Source: an uncultured Steroidobacter sp.
Lineage (GTDB): Bacteria > Pseudomonadota > Gammaproteobacteria > Steroidobacterales > Steroidobacteraceae
Direction of reading: 5' to 3'
Assembly (NCBI GenBank): GCA_938008435.1
Contig: CALLKK010000016.1
Coordinates: forward strand, 1 to 64,000
Length of the DNA stretch: 64,000 nucleotides
Shown here: positions 26,289-35,518 of the stretch, piece after piece
Numbering within the stretch: the stretch's first letter is position 1
Layout of the letters: every line of letters starts with the position of its first letter
Translations under genes and position numbers: made by a program
The notes under the pieces: generated by a model
The model's input: the letters and a program-made list of their open reading frames with translations, nothing else
Databases searched by the model: none
What the model was told of the DNA's origin: nothing

Positions 26289-28466
26289 ATGTCGTGCTCA
26301 ATCCTCACGAAGCCTCTGACACTGCTGCGCAGCGGGCGTTCGCACCCGATTCAAGGAATCACGCTATTTCTTGCCGCGCTCTTCCTTGGAGCGCAGGTGC
26401 ATGCGCAGACCAACCGGCTTGAAGGCATCGAGACCACGCCGCTCACCGGCAACAACGTGCAGCTGACCTTGCGCTTGAGCGACGAGGCGCCCACGCCGCT
26501 GTCCTTCACCGTGGATAACCCGGCGCGCATTGCGCTCGATTTGCCGAATACCTCAGTCGCGATGTCCTCGCGCCGCATCGACGTCAAGCAAGGCGTCGTC
26601 GACACCGTGAACGTCGCCGAAGCCAACGGCCGCACGCGCGTCGTGCTCAACGTCGATACGCTGGTGCCCTACGAAACCGAAGTGCGCGGCAACACGATCG
26701 TCGTGCGCGTCGGCGGCGCCGCGGGTGCTGCTGCACCGACGACGGCAGTCGCTGCCGCTGCGCAACCGGCACAGCGCGCTACGCGCGCCGTCGGCGGCGT
26801 CAACGTGGTCGAGAACATCGATTTCCGTCGTGGCGGCGATGGCTCCGGACGCGTGATCGTCGAGCTGTCGAATCCGCGCACGCCTGCCGATCTGCGCCAG
26901 GAAGGCGGGCGCATCATCGTCAATTTCGCGAAGACCTCGCTCCCCGAATCGTTGCAGCAGCGGCTCGACGTGACCGACTTTGCGACGCCGGTCAATACGA
27001 TCGACGTCATGCGCGTGGCCGATGGCGCGCGGCTGGTGATCGCCGCCACGGGCGACTATGAGCAGCTCGCCTATCAGTCGGACAACGTCTACACGATCGA
27101 GGTCAAGCCGGTCGTCAAGCTCCCGCCCGAGCTGCAGGATGAGCGCGAGTACACCGGCGAGCGCCTGACGCTCAACTTCCAGGACATCGAAACGCGCGCC
27201 GTGCTGCAGCTGCTTGCGGACACGAGCGGCCAGAACATGGTCATCAGCGACTCGGTGAGCGGCAACGTGACGCTGCGTCTGCAGAACGTGCCGTGGGATC
27301 AGGCGCTCGACATCGTCATGCGCACGAAGGGTCTCGACATGCGCCGCGAGGGCAACGTCATGTACGTCGCGCCGGCGGCGGAGATCGCGGCTCGCGAGCG
27401 CGAGCTGCTCGAAGCGCGCGCGCAGGTGCAGGAACTTGCGCCGCTGCGTACCGAGTACCTGCAGGTCAATTACGCCAAGGCGAGCGACTTGGCTCGTCTC
27501 ATTAAGTCGGGTTCTGCAAACTCGTTGCTGTCCGAGCGCGGCAGCGTGGCGATCGACGAGCGTACAAATACGCTGCTGCTCCAGGACACCCCGGAGCGTC
27601 TGGCGGACATCCGCCGCCTGGTGTCGACCCTCGACATCCCGGTGCGGCAGGTCATGATCGAGGCGCGCATCGTCATCGTGAACGACGACTTCAGCCGCGA
27701 GCTCGGCGTGCGCTTCGGCACCACCGCGGCGTTCGACCACGGCGGCAGCGATGGCGGCGGCATCATCGGCGGCAGCCCGTACGTGACCGAGGATGATGAA
27801 TACGTCCTCACGCGTGCGCGTCCTGACCTGCGCGGCACGCCTGGCTTCATCCAGGGCGATCCGGATACGCGCTACATGGTCAATCTGCCGGTTCAGAACC
27901 CGGCGGGCCGCCTCGCCCTCACGCTGCTCGACTCCGATTACATCGTCGACTTGGAGCTGTCGGCCGCGCAGGCCGAGGGTCGCGGTGAGATCATCTCTTC
28001 GCCGCGCCTGATCACGGCGAACGCGCGCGAGGCGACGATCGAGCAGGGTGTCGAGATTCCGTATCAGGAGTCCGCGTCGAGCGGCGCCACGGCGACGCAG
28101 TTCAAGAAGGCGGTGCTGAGCCTGAAGGTGACGCCGCAGATCACGCCGGACAACCGCGTGATTCTCGACCTCACCATCTCGAAGGACAGTGTCGGTCAGA
28201 TGGTGCCGAGCGCCACCGGCGGCTTCGTGCCGAGCATCGACACCCGCGAGATCGTCACGCAAGTGCTCGTGAACGACGGTCAGACCGTCGTGCTCGGCGG
28301 CATCCTCGAGACGGAGCGTCGCGAGGCCGTGAACAAGGTGCCGGTGCTGGGCGACGTGCCGGTGCTCGGTCGGCTGTTCAAGCAGACGAGTCGCACCGAC
28401 AACAAGGACGAGCTCCTGATCTTCGTGACCCCGCGCATTCTGCGCGAGGGCGCCAACCTGTACTAA
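26289..28466 (+). CDS. pilQ: Type IV pilus secretin PilQ
   Basis: A 725-aa outer-membrane secretin through which the pilus passes. Signal peptide ends near VHAQ (residue 40). Two AMIN domains that bind peptidoglycan follow (about 45-135 and 170-280), then an STN/N0 domain (LNFQDIETRAVLQLLADTSGQNMV), an N1 domain (REYLQVNYAKASDLARLIKS-like), and the secretin core with GRGEIISSPRLITANAREATIEQGVEIPYQE and TEIVTQ-type VLVNDGQTVVLGGILE. GGGAG about 10 bases upstream supports the start. It ends the pil part of the operon; a hairpin terminator follows. Confidence 0.97.
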   Translation: MSCSILTKPLTLLRSGRSHPIQGITLFLAALFLGAQVHAQTNRLEGIETTPLTGNNVQLTLRLSDEAPTPLSFTVDNPARIALDLPNTSVAMSSRRIDVKQGVVDTVNVAEANGRTRVVLNVDTLVPYETEVRGNTIVVRVGGAAGAAAPTTAVAAAAQPAQRATRAVGGVNVVENIDFRRGGDGSGRVIVELSNPRTPADLRQEGGRIIVNFAKTSLPESLQQRLDVTDFATPVNTIDVMRVADGARLVIAATGDYEQLAYQSDNVYTIEVKPVVKLPPELQDEREYTGERLTLNFQDIETRAVLQLLADTSGQNMVISDSVSGNVTLRLQNVPWDQALDIVMRTKGLDMRREGNVMYVAPAAEIAARERELLEARAQVQELAPLRTEYLQVNYAKASDLARLIKSGSANSLLSERGSVAIDERTNTLLLQDTPERLADIRRLVSTLDIPVRQVMIEARIVIVNDDFSRELGVRFGTTAAFDHGGSDGGGIIGGSPYVTEDDEYVLTRARPDLRGTPGFIQGDPDTRYMVNLPVQNPAGRLALTLLDSDYIVDLELSAAQAEGRGEIISSPRLITANAREATIEQGVEIPYQESASSGATATQFKKAVLSLKVTPQITPDNRVILDLTISKDSVGQMVPSATGGFVPSIDTREIVTQVLVNDGQTVVLGGILETERREAVNKVPVLGDVPVLGRLFKQTSRTDNKDELLIFVTPRILREGANLY

Positions 28467-28493
28467 CCCTCGGTCGGTATAAGATCGGAAACG

Positions 28494-28524
28494 AGCGGCC
28501 GCCTCCGGGCGGCCGCTTTCGTTT
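28494..28524 (+). terminator. Intrinsic terminator between pilQ and aroK
   Basis: Arms AGCGGCCGCC (28494-28503) and GGCGGCCGCT (28508-28517) with a 4-base loop, then TTCGTTT. It probably separates pilus from aro transcription, at least in part. A TATAGT at 28524-28529 could be a -10 for aroK. Confidence 0.8.
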
Positions 28525-28541
28525 ATAGTGCCGCCAAGCTC

Positions 28542-29072
28542 ATGCACTCGGTCGATCACACCCTCAACGTCTTCCTCATCGGACCCATGGGGTCTGGGAA
28601 AACCGCCGTCGGGAAGCTGCTCGCACGGCTGCTCCGGCTCGATTTCTACGACAGCGATACCGAGATCGAGCGAGCCACCGGCGTCGACATCCCCTACATT
28701 TTCGAGAAGGAGGGCGAGAGCGGTTTTCGCGAGCGCGAGCGCGATACCATCGACTCCCTGACGCGCATGTCGGGCATCGTGCTCGCGACGGGCGGCGGCG
28801 CCGTGCTCCTGCCCGAGAATCGCGAGCGTCTCGCCGCGCGCGGGCGCGTGGTCTTTCTCGATACGAGCGTCGAACAGCAGCTCGAGCGCACGCGCCACAG
28901 CCGGCAGCGCCCGCTGCTCTTCACCGCGGATCCGGCGGCGAAGCTGCGCGAGCTCATGGAGTTGCGTCTACCGCTCTATCGATCGATTGCGCACATCACC
29001 GTGCCCACCGACGGCCGGCAAGTGCGTGCGGTGGCGGACGAGATCGTTCAGAAACTCAAGGAGCTATCGTGA
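28542..29072 (+). CDS. aroK: Shikimate kinase
   Basis: A 176-aa cytoplasmic kinase that converts shikimate to shikimate-3-phosphate in aromatic amino-acid synthesis. P-loop GPMGSGKTAVGKLLA near residue 14, substrate-binding FYDSDTEIERATG, GFRERERDTI, LATGGGAVL, and the lid arginine in RTRHSRQRPLL. The pilQ-aroK-aroB order is conserved in many gammaproteobacteria. It overlaps aroB by 4 bases (GTGA). Confidence 0.97.
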   Translation: MHSVDHTLNVFLIGPMGSGKTAVGKLLARLLRLDFYDSDTEIERATGVDIPYIFEKEGESGFRERERDTIDSLTRMSGIVLATGGGAVLLPENRERLAARGRVVFLDTSVEQQLERTRHSRQRPLLFTADPAAKLRELMELRLPLYRSIAHITVPTDGRQVRAVADEIVQKLKELS

Positions 29073-30169
29073 CGACGAGCGCTTCCAGCGCGCGTGAACG
29101 CATCGACATTGCGCTCGGCGAGCGCAGCTATCCGATCATCATCGGCTCGAACCTCATCGAGGACGCTGCGCTCCTCGACGCGCATGTGCGTGCGCGCACC
29201 GTGCTCATCGTTTCCAACGCCACGGTGGCGCCGCTTTACGCCGAAGCGCTCAAACGTTCGCTCGGCTCGCGACGCGTGCACGAAGTTATCCTGCCCGATG
29301 GCGAAGAGCACAAGACCCTCGCCACGGTCTCGTGCATCTTCGATGCGGCCATCGCAGGTCGTCTGAATCGCGATGCGGCGATGATCGCGCTCGGCGGCGG
29401 CGTGGTGGGCGACATGACCGGCTTTGCGGCCGCGTGTTATCAGCGCGGCATCGATTACATCCAGGTGCCGACCACGCTGCTCGCACAAGTGGACTCGTCG
29501 GTGGGCGGCAAAACCGGCGTCAATCATCCGCAAGGCAAGAATATGATCGGCGCCTTTCATCAGCCGCGTTGCGTAATTGCCGATATCGCCACGCTGCGCA
29601 CGCTGCCCGATCGCGAATACCGCGCGGGGCTCGCGGAAGTCGTCAAGTACGGTTTCATCTACGACGCTGCGTTCCTCGATTGGCTGGAGCGCGAAGCCGA
29701 CGCGCTGGCTGCGCGGCACGAGCCGGCCATCGTTCAGGCCGTGCGCCGCTCGTGCGAGATCAAGGCCGAAGTTGTCGCGGCGGACGAACGCGAGAGCGGC
29801 TTGCGCGCCATACTCAATCTCGGCCACACCTTCGGGCATGCAATCGAAGCCGCTGCCGGTTATGGATCCTGGCTTCACGGCGAAGCCGTCGCCGCTGGCA
29901 TGGCGGTGGCTGCGGACATGTCCGCGCGCCTGGGCTGGATCTCGCAGGCCGACCGCGACCGTGCAGTGCGCTTGATCACCCGTTTCGGTTTGCCGACCGA
30001 GCCGCCGCGCATCGGCGCAGCCAAGGCACGCGAGCTCATGGGCATGGACAAGAAGGTGCTCGACGGGCGCGTGCGGCTCGTGCTGCTGCGTGCGCTCGGG
30101 CGCGCCGACGTCGTCGGCGACTATCCAAGCGAAACGTTAGCGGCTACGCTCGCAGAGCATTTCGACTGA
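29069..30169 (+). CDS. aroB: 3-dehydroquinate synthase
   Basis: A 366-aa NAD- and metal-dependent enzyme that cyclises DAHP to 3-dehydroquinate, the second step of the shikimate pathway. Motifs: LPDGEEHKT, ALGGGVVGDMTGFAAA, QVPTTLLAQVDSSVGGKTGVNHPQGKNMIGAFHQP, and metal ligands in LNLGHTFGHAIEAAAGYGSWLHGEAVAAGM. The start is a GTG at 29069 overlapping the aroK stop, so the two are translationally coupled. Confidence 0.97.
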   Translation: MTTSASSARERIDIALGERSYPIIIGSNLIEDAALLDAHVRARTVLIVSNATVAPLYAEALKRSLGSRRVHEVILPDGEEHKTLATVSCIFDAAIAGRLNRDAAMIALGGGVVGDMTGFAAACYQRGIDYIQVPTTLLAQVDSSVGGKTGVNHPQGKNMIGAFHQPRCVIADIATLRTLPDREYRAGLAEVVKYGFIYDAAFLDWLEREADALAARHEPAIVQAVRRSCEIKAEVVAADERESGLRAILNLGHTFGHAIEAAAGYGSWLHGEAVAAGMAVAADMSARLGWISQADRDRAVRLITRFGLPTEPPRIGAAKARELMGMDKKVLDGRVRLVLLRALGRADVVGDYPSETLAATLAEHFD

Positions 30170-30191
30170 AACGGCCGGCGAATTCGATGCC

Positions 30192-31352
30192 ATGACCGCA
30201 GCTGCTTCTCTTGCGCCTTACGCCGCTCACGATGCGGCGACGCGCGGCCGCCGCTATCCGGAACCGCCGCCTGGGCTGCGCAGCGAGTTCCAGCGCGACC
30301 GCGACCGCATCATTCATTCCAACGCCTTCCGCCGGCTCGTCTACAAAACTCAGGTCTTCGTCAATCACGAGGGCGACCTCTACCGCACGCGGCTCACGCA
30401 CAGCATCGAGGTCGCGCAGATTGCCAGAACGATCGCACGGGCGCTGCAGTTGAACGAAACGCTCGTCGAGGCAATTTGTCTCGCGCACGATCTCGGCCAC
30501 ACGCCGTTCGGTCATGCAGGACAGGACGCGCTCAACGAGTGCATGCGCGCGTACGGCGGCTTCGAGCACAACCTGCAATCCTTGCGCGTGGTCGATGAGC
30601 TCGAAGAGCGCTACGCGGAGTTTCCGGGGCTCAATCTCACGTTCGAGACCCGCGAGGGCATCCTCAAGCACTGCTCGCTCGCGAACGCGCGCCAGCTCGG
30701 CGAGCTTGGCGAGCGCTTCATCAAACGGCGGCAACCCTCGCTCGAGGCGCAGATCGCCAACGTTGCCGACGAGATCGCCTACAACAACCACGATGTCGAC
30801 GATGGCTTGCGCGCGGGCTTGATCGAGCTGAAGGATCTCGTCGATGTGCCGCTCTTCGCGCGGCAGCATCGCGCCGTGACGAGCGCTCATCCCAGTTTGG
30901 AAGGACGCCGGTTGATCCACGAGATCGTGCGGCGCATGATCAACCATGTCGTCTTGGACTTGGTCGAGACGACCGCGCGTCGCATCCGCGACGCCGCTCC
31001 CGCCGACATCGAAGCGGTCAGAGCGTTACCGACACCGCTGGTCGCTTTCAGCGACGCAGTGGCCGCAGAGCACTTGGAGCTCAAGCGCTTCCTGCGCGAG
31101 CATCTCTATCGTCACTACCGCGTGCTGCGAATGACGAACAAGGCCCAGCAAGTGATCCGCGGCCTGTTCGATGCGTTCTTCACGCGTCCCGAGCTCTTGC
31201 CGCCCGAACATCACGCCGCTGCGCGGCAGCTGGAAGGCCAACTTGGCGAGGCCGGCCGTGCACGTGCCGTCGCCGACTACATCGCCGGCATGACCGACCG
31301 CTACGCCATCGGCGAATACGAGCGCCTATTCGATCCCGCCAAGCGCAGTTGA
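30192..31352 (+). CDS. dgt: dGTPase-like HD-domain triphosphohydrolase
   Basis: A 386-aa HD-domain protein that by family cleaves dNTPs (classically dGTP) to the nucleoside and triphosphate. Metal ligands: H in RTRLTHSIEV, HD in ICLAHDLGHTPFGH and D in NVADEIAYNNHDVDDG. The size and the absence of E. coli Dgt-type insertions place it with the shorter Dgt-like (type 2) proteins. It lies 22 bases after aroB and is probably part of the same transcript; damX, which follows aroB in enterics, is absent. Confidence 0.93.
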   Translation: MTAAASLAPYAAHDAATRGRRYPEPPPGLRSEFQRDRDRIIHSNAFRRLVYKTQVFVNHEGDLYRTRLTHSIEVAQIARTIARALQLNETLVEAICLAHDLGHTPFGHAGQDALNECMRAYGGFEHNLQSLRVVDELEERYAEFPGLNLTFETREGILKHCSLANARQLGELGERFIKRRQPSLEAQIANVADEIAYNNHDVDDGLRAGLIELKDLVDVPLFARQHRAVTSAHPSLEGRRLIHEIVRRMINHVVLDLVETTARRIRDAAPADIEAVRALPTPLVAFSDAVAAEHLELKRFLREHLYRHYRVLRMTNKAQQVIRGLFDAFFTRPELLPPEHHAAARQLEGQLGEAGRARAVADYIAGMTDRYAIGEYERLFDPAKRS

Positions 31353-31410
31353 GACGACGGCGGCGGCAAGTGCGACAATGTCGCCGCGACAGCTCGCGAG
31401 AGGAGTTCCT

Positions 31411-32481
31411 TTGTCCCAGCTCAAGAACGATCTGCTGCTGCGCGCTCTGTTGCGCCAGCCGGTTGAACGGACGCCCGTTTGGATGATGCGACAGGCGGGC
31501 CGCTATCTGCCCGAGTACCGCGCGACGCGTGCGCGCGCCGGCAGCTTCCTCAAGCTCTGCATGACGCCGGAGCTGGCCTGCGAGGTCACGCTTCAGCCGA
31601 TCGAGCGCTATCCGCTCGATGCCGCGATCCTATTTTCCGACATCCTGACTATTCCGCATGCGCTCGGACTTGGCCTCGAATTCGAAACTGGCGAGGGGCC
31701 GCGTATCGCTCGCCCGGTGCGCACTCGCGCCGACGTCGAGCGTTTGGGCGTTCCCGATCCCGAAGTCGAGCTGCGCTACGTCATGGATGCCGTCCGGCTC
31801 ATTCGCCGCGAGCTCGGCGGGCGCGTGCCGTTGATCGGCTTTGCCGGCAGTCCGTGGACGGTGGCGACATACGTGGTCGAAGGCGGCAGCTCGCGCGAAT
31901 TCTCGATCATCAAGCGCATGATGTACGACGAGCCGGCGACGCTGCATGCGCTGCTGGCGCTCCTCACTCAGGCGACGTGCGACTATCTCAACGCGCAGAT
32001 CGCCGCCGGTGCGCAAGCGATCATGGTGTTCGACACGTGGGGCGGCGTGCTGACGCCGGCGCAATACCGCGCCTTCTCGCTCGAGTACATGCAGCGCATC
32101 GTTGCGGGCCTGACGCGCGAGCACGAGGGCAGACGCGTGCCGATCATTCTGTTCACGAAAGGCGGCGGCGCGTGGCTCAAGGCGATGAGCGAGACAGGCT
32201 GCGATGCGCTCGGCGTCGATTGGACGACGGATCTGGGCGATGCGCGCCGCGCGGTGGCCGATCGCGTTGCGCTACAAGGCAATCTCGATCCGAACTGCCT
32301 GTACGCTTCGCCGGAACGCATTCGCGAGGAAGTAGCGCGCGTGCTCGCGAGCTACGGCCACGGTCACGGGCACGTGTTCAATTTGGGGCACGGCATCCAT
32401 CCTGCCGTGCCGCCCGAACACGCCGGCGCGATGATCGCCGCAGTTCACGAGCTCAGCCCGCAGTATCACCGCGGCGTCTGA
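31411..32481 (+). CDS. hemE: Uroporphyrinogen decarboxylase
   Basis: A 356-aa cytoplasmic enzyme that removes four carboxyl groups from uroporphyrinogen III to give coproporphyrinogen III. Signatures: TPVWMMRQAGRYLPEYRATR near the N-terminus, ILFSDILTIPHALGLGLEF, GFAGSPWTVATYVVEGGSS, and GVDWTTDLGDAR with GNLDPNCLY. The start is a TTG at 31411: AGGAG lies 5 bases upstream and it gives the normal N-terminal length; an in-frame ATG at 31378 lacks a ribosome site. It ends 5 bases from the convergent fadD. Confidence 0.96.
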   Translation: MSQLKNDLLLRALLRQPVERTPVWMMRQAGRYLPEYRATRARAGSFLKLCMTPELACEVTLQPIERYPLDAAILFSDILTIPHALGLGLEFETGEGPRIARPVRTRADVERLGVPDPEVELRYVMDAVRLIRRELGGRVPLIGFAGSPWTVATYVVEGGSSREFSIIKRMMYDEPATLHALLALLTQATCDYLNAQIAAGAQAIMVFDTWGGVLTPAQYRAFSLEYMQRIVAGLTREHEGRRVPIILFTKGGGAWLKAMSETGCDALGVDWTTDLGDARRAVADRVALQGNLDPNCLYASPERIREEVARVLASYGHGHGHVFNLGHGIHPAVPPEHAGAMIAAVHELSPQYHRGV

Positions 32482-32486
32482 GTCGC

Positions 32487-34166
32487 TCAGGCCGCTGCGG
32501 TTTGCTTGCGCAGCTCTTCGCGTAGCGCGCGCCGCAGAATCTTGCCGACGTTCGTCTTCGGCAGCTCGTTTCTGAAGTACACGCGCTTCGGCACTTTGTA
32601 GCCCGTGAGCTCCTTGCGGCAGTGATCGATGATCTGCTGCTCGGTGACGTTCGGATCCTTTTTCACGACGAACAGCACGACCACTTCGCCCGAATGCTCG
32701 TCGGGCTGAGCGACCGCGGCGACTTCGAGCACGCCGGGATGCGTCGCGGCGACGGCTTCGACTTCGTTCGGATACACGTTGAAGCCGGAGACGAGGATCA
32801 TGTCCTTCTTACGATCCTCGATGTACACGAAACCTTCCTCGTCCATGCGACCGATGTCGCCGGTACGCAGCCAATCGCCGAACATCACCTTCGCCGTCTC
32901 GTCGGGACGGTTCCAGTAGCCGCGCATGACTTGCGGGCCGCGTACGCAGATTTCGCCGATCTCGCCGAGCGGCAGTTCGTTGCCGGCATCGTCGCGGATG
33001 CTGATCTCCGTCGACGGGATCGGCAGGCCGATCGAGCCGTTGTAGTCGTGCGAGAACGGATTGATGCAGGCGGCAGGCGATGTTTCCGTCAGGCCCCACG
33101 CCTGCGTGAGCACGTTGCCCGTCACCTTCTTCCACTGTTCCGCGACGGAGCGCTGCACGGCCATGCCGCCGCCGAGCGTGATGCGCAGCTCGCTGAAGTC
33201 GAGCTCGGCGAAACCTGGCGTGTTGAGCAACGCATTGAAGAGGGTGTTGACGCCGCTGATGTAGCTGAACTTGTACTTCTTGAGCTCTTTGACGAAGGCC
33301 GGAAAGTCGCGCGGATTGGCGATCAAGATATTGTGCGCCCCGAACTTGATGTACACGCTCCAGTTCGCGGTGAGCGCGAAGATGTGATAAAGCGGCAGCG
33401 CAGTGATGATGGTTTCGCGTCCGGGCCGCGAGCTCGTGCCGATCCACGAGGCCGACTGCAGCACGTTGGCGACCATGTTCCGATGCGTGAGCATCGCGCC
33501 CTTGGCCACGCCGGTCGTCCCACCGGTGTACTGCAGGAACGCCAGATCCTCGTGCCCGAGCGGCACCGGATCGAACTTGAGATAACGGCCTTCGGTCAGT
33601 GCGTCCTTGAAGGAAATCGCCTGCGGCAGCGACCAAGGCTTGACTTGCTTGCGAACGTGGCGCACGACGAGATTGACGAGCGTCGACTTCGGCCACTCGA
33701 GCAAGTCGCCGACGGCCGTCACCAGCACGTGCTCGAGCTCGGTGTGCGCGATCACTTGCTCGAGCACGTGCGCAAAGTTCTCGAGAATGATGATCGCCTT
33801 GGCGCCCGAGTCCTTGAGCTGATGCTCGAGCTCGCGCGCGGTGTAGAGCGGATTGGTATTGACGACGGTGAGCCCGGCACGCAGCGCGCCGAGCAGCGCG
33901 ATCGGATACTGCAGCACGTTGGGCAGCATGATCGCGATGCGATCGCCCTTCTTGAGACGCGCGCTCTTTTGCAGCCAGGCGGCAAAGTCGCGCGCGAGTC
34001 GGTCGTACTCGGCATAGGAGATCGTCGTATCCATGCTCGTGTACGCCGGGCAGTCGGCGAAGCGCCGGCAGCTCTCATCCAGCATCTCCACCAACGAGTT
34101 GTACTCGTTGGGATTGATCTCGGCCGGCACGCCGGGCGGATAGTTCTTGAGCCAGATTTTCTCCAC
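32487..34166 (-). CDS. fadD: Long-chain fatty-acid-CoA ligase
   Basis: A 559-aa AMP-forming acyl-CoA synthetase, which activates fatty acids for beta-oxidation at the inner membrane. The N-terminus VEKIWLKNYPPGVPAEINP is a FadD hallmark. ATP-binding YTGGTTGVAKGAMLTHRN, GWGLTETSPAACINPFS-type (AWGLTETSPA), and the C-terminal domain DWLRTGDIGRMDEEGFVYIEDRKKDMILVSGFNVYPNEVE are present. The GTG at 34166 follows AGGGGGAG; the frame extends upstream without family similarity. It lies 22 bases after tesA, so released fatty acids and their activation are linked. Confidence 0.95.
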   Translation of the reverse strand: MEKIWLKNYPPGVPAEINPNEYNSLVEMLDESCRRFADCPAYTSMDTTISYAEYDRLARDFAAWLQKSARLKKGDRIAIMLPNVLQYPIALLGALRAGLTVVNTNPLYTARELEHQLKDSGAKAIIILENFAHVLEQVIAHTELEHVLVTAVGDLLEWPKSTLVNLVVRHVRKQVKPWSLPQAISFKDALTEGRYLKFDPVPLGHEDLAFLQYTGGTTGVAKGAMLTHRNMVANVLQSASWIGTSSRPGRETIITALPLYHIFALTANWSVYIKFGAHNILIANPRDFPAFVKELKKYKFSYISGVNTLFNALLNTPGFAELDFSELRITLGGGMAVQRSVAEQWKKVTGNVLTQAWGLTETSPAACINPFSHDYNGSIGLPIPSTEISIRDDAGNELPLGEIGEICVRGPQVMRGYWNRPDETAKVMFGDWLRTGDIGRMDEEGFVYIEDRKKDMILVSGFNVYPNEVEAVAATHPGVLEVAAVAQPDEHSGEVVVLFVVKKDPNVTEQQIIDHCRKELTGYKVPKRVYFRNELPKTNVGKILRRALREELRKQTAAA

Positions 34167-34188
34167 GAGCTCCCCCTGACGAAGTCGC

Positions 34189-34836
34189 CTATTTATCGAG
34201 TGCGGCGCGCAATGCGGGCCACGCATTATCCAACAGCTTGCGTTGCGCGGCAGCGGACGGATGAATGCCGTCGTCCTGCATCAACGATTCGTCTTGCGCC
34301 ACGCCTTCCAAGAAGAAGTCCACGAGCTCGACGCCATGCTTCTCGGCCAGCGTACGATAAAGCGCGTGAAAGCGCTCCGCATACGCAGCGCCGTAGTTCG
34401 GCGGAATGCGCATGCCGAGCAGCACCACTTTCGCGCCGGCCGCCCGCGAGTGCTCGATGAGCTCGTTCAGATTCGCCTCGATCTGGCCGAGCGGCAGGCC
34501 GCGCAGACCGTCGTTGCCGCCAAGCTCCAAGACCACCACGCTCGGGCGATGCACTTCCAAGGCGCGCGGCAGGCGTGCCCTCGCCCCGCCGGTCGTCTCG
34601 CCGCTCGCGCTGGCGTTCACGACTCGGTACTCGTACCCTTCCTCTGCCAGCCTGCGTTCGAGCAATGCAACCCACGTCGCTTTCGCATCGACGCCGTAAC
34701 CGGCGCTCAGGCTGTCGCCGAGGATCAAAATGGTAGGCTCATTGGCTGCGGCTCGGGCATGAACGAGCGCGTTCAGGAACAGTCCGAGCAACAGGAGCCC
34801 GATGATCGCGATTCGCCCTCGCGGGAACGTCAGCAT
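34189..34836 (-). CDS. tesA: SGNH-hydrolase acyl-CoA thioesterase / lysophospholipase (TesA-type)
   Basis: A 215-aa periplasmic esterase. Signal peptide MLTFPRGRIAIIGLLLLGLFLNALVHA is followed by the SGNH blocks: I ILGDSLSAGYG (catalytic Ser), II ASASGETTGG, III LELGGNDGLRG and V MQDDGIHPSAAAQ (Asp/His). TesA-type enzymes hydrolyse acyl-CoAs, lysophospholipids and aryl esters. Starts at 34836, 34842 or 34848 are possible. It is divergent from the ABC ATPase gene, and their 5' ends overlap or nearly touch, as in the E. coli tesA-ybbA pair. It is co-oriented with fadD. Confidence 0.93.
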   Translation of the reverse strand: MLTFPRGRIAIIGLLLLGLFLNALVHARAAANEPTILILGDSLSAGYGVDAKATWVALLERRLAEEGYEYRVVNASASGETTGGARARLPRALEVHRPSVVVLELGGNDGLRGLPLGQIEANLNELIEHSRAAGAKVVLLGMRIPPNYGAAYAERFHALYRTLAEKHGVELVDFFLEGVAQDESLMQDDGIHPSAAAQRKLLDNAWPALRAALDK

Positions 34837-35518
34837 CGACATGCACATCGCAGAACCGGTACTCAGAGCCGAAAAAGTCACCAAAGAGGTTAGCAGTCCC
34901 GAGGGAACACTGACCATAGTGGCCGGTGTCGACCTGAGCGTCGCGCCGGGCGAAAGCGTCGCCATCATCGGCGCATCCGGTGCGGGCAAGTCGACGTTGC
35001 TCGCATTGCTCGCCGGGCTCGACGAGCCGACGAGCGGACGCGTGTGGCTCAATGGCAGCGAGCTCACGGCACTCGACGAGGATGGTCGTGCGCAAGTGCG
35101 CGCGAACCACGTGGGCTTCGTCTTCCAGAGCTTTCATCTGGTGCCGGCGCTCACGGCGATCGAGAACGTGATGTTGCCGCTCGAGCTCGCCGGCAAGCCG
35201 AATGCGCGCGAAGCGGCGGCCGAAGCGCTCGAGGCCGTCAATCTCTCGGCGCGACGTCATCACTATCCGCGTCAGCTCTCGGGCGGCGAGCAGCAGCGCG
35301 TCGCGATCGCGCGCGCATTCGTCACGCGCCCGGCCGTGCTGTTCGCCGATGAGCCGACCGGTAATCTCGATGCCGCTACGGGCGAGCGGATCATCGAGCT
35401 CTTGTTCGATCTGAACGCCGCCTCGCGCACGACGCTCGTCGTCGTCACGCACGATCCGGCGGTCGCGCGGCGTTGCGAGCGCACGATTCGCATCGAAGCC
35501 GGACGACTGGTCGCATGA
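34802..35518 (+). CDS. ABC transporter ATPase (YbbA-like, LolD/MacB class)
   Basis: A 238-aa nucleotide-binding subunit. Walker A GASGAGKSTLLALLAGL, Q-loop VFQSFHLVPALTAIENV, signature LSGGEQQRVAIARAF, Walker B VLFADEPTGNLD and switch H in VVVTHDP. The ATG at 34802 has AGGAG 4 bases upstream; a later ATG at 34841 would match YbbA length better but lacks a ribosome site. With the 34802 start, it overlaps tesA by 35 bases on the opposite strand. It overlaps the permease gene by 4 bases (ATGA). The substrate is unknown; related systems move lipids or effectors out of the inner membrane. Confidence 0.93.
   Translation: MIAIRPRGNVSIDMHIAEPVLRAEKVTKEVSSPEGTLTIVAGVDLSVAPGESVAIIGASGAGKSTLLALLAGLDEPTSGRVWLNGSELTALDEDGRAQVRANHVGFVFQSFHLVPALTAIENVMLPLELAGKPNAREAAAEALEAVNLSARRHHYPRQLSGGEQQRVAIARAFVTRPAVLFADEPTGNLDAATGERIIELLFDLNAASRTTLVVVTHDPAVARRCERTIRIEAGRLVA

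Noticed and set aside
26553..28898. A 781-residue open frame on the minus strand
   Set aside because: It is the antisense of pilQ and the aroK start, with composition typical of a shadow frame.
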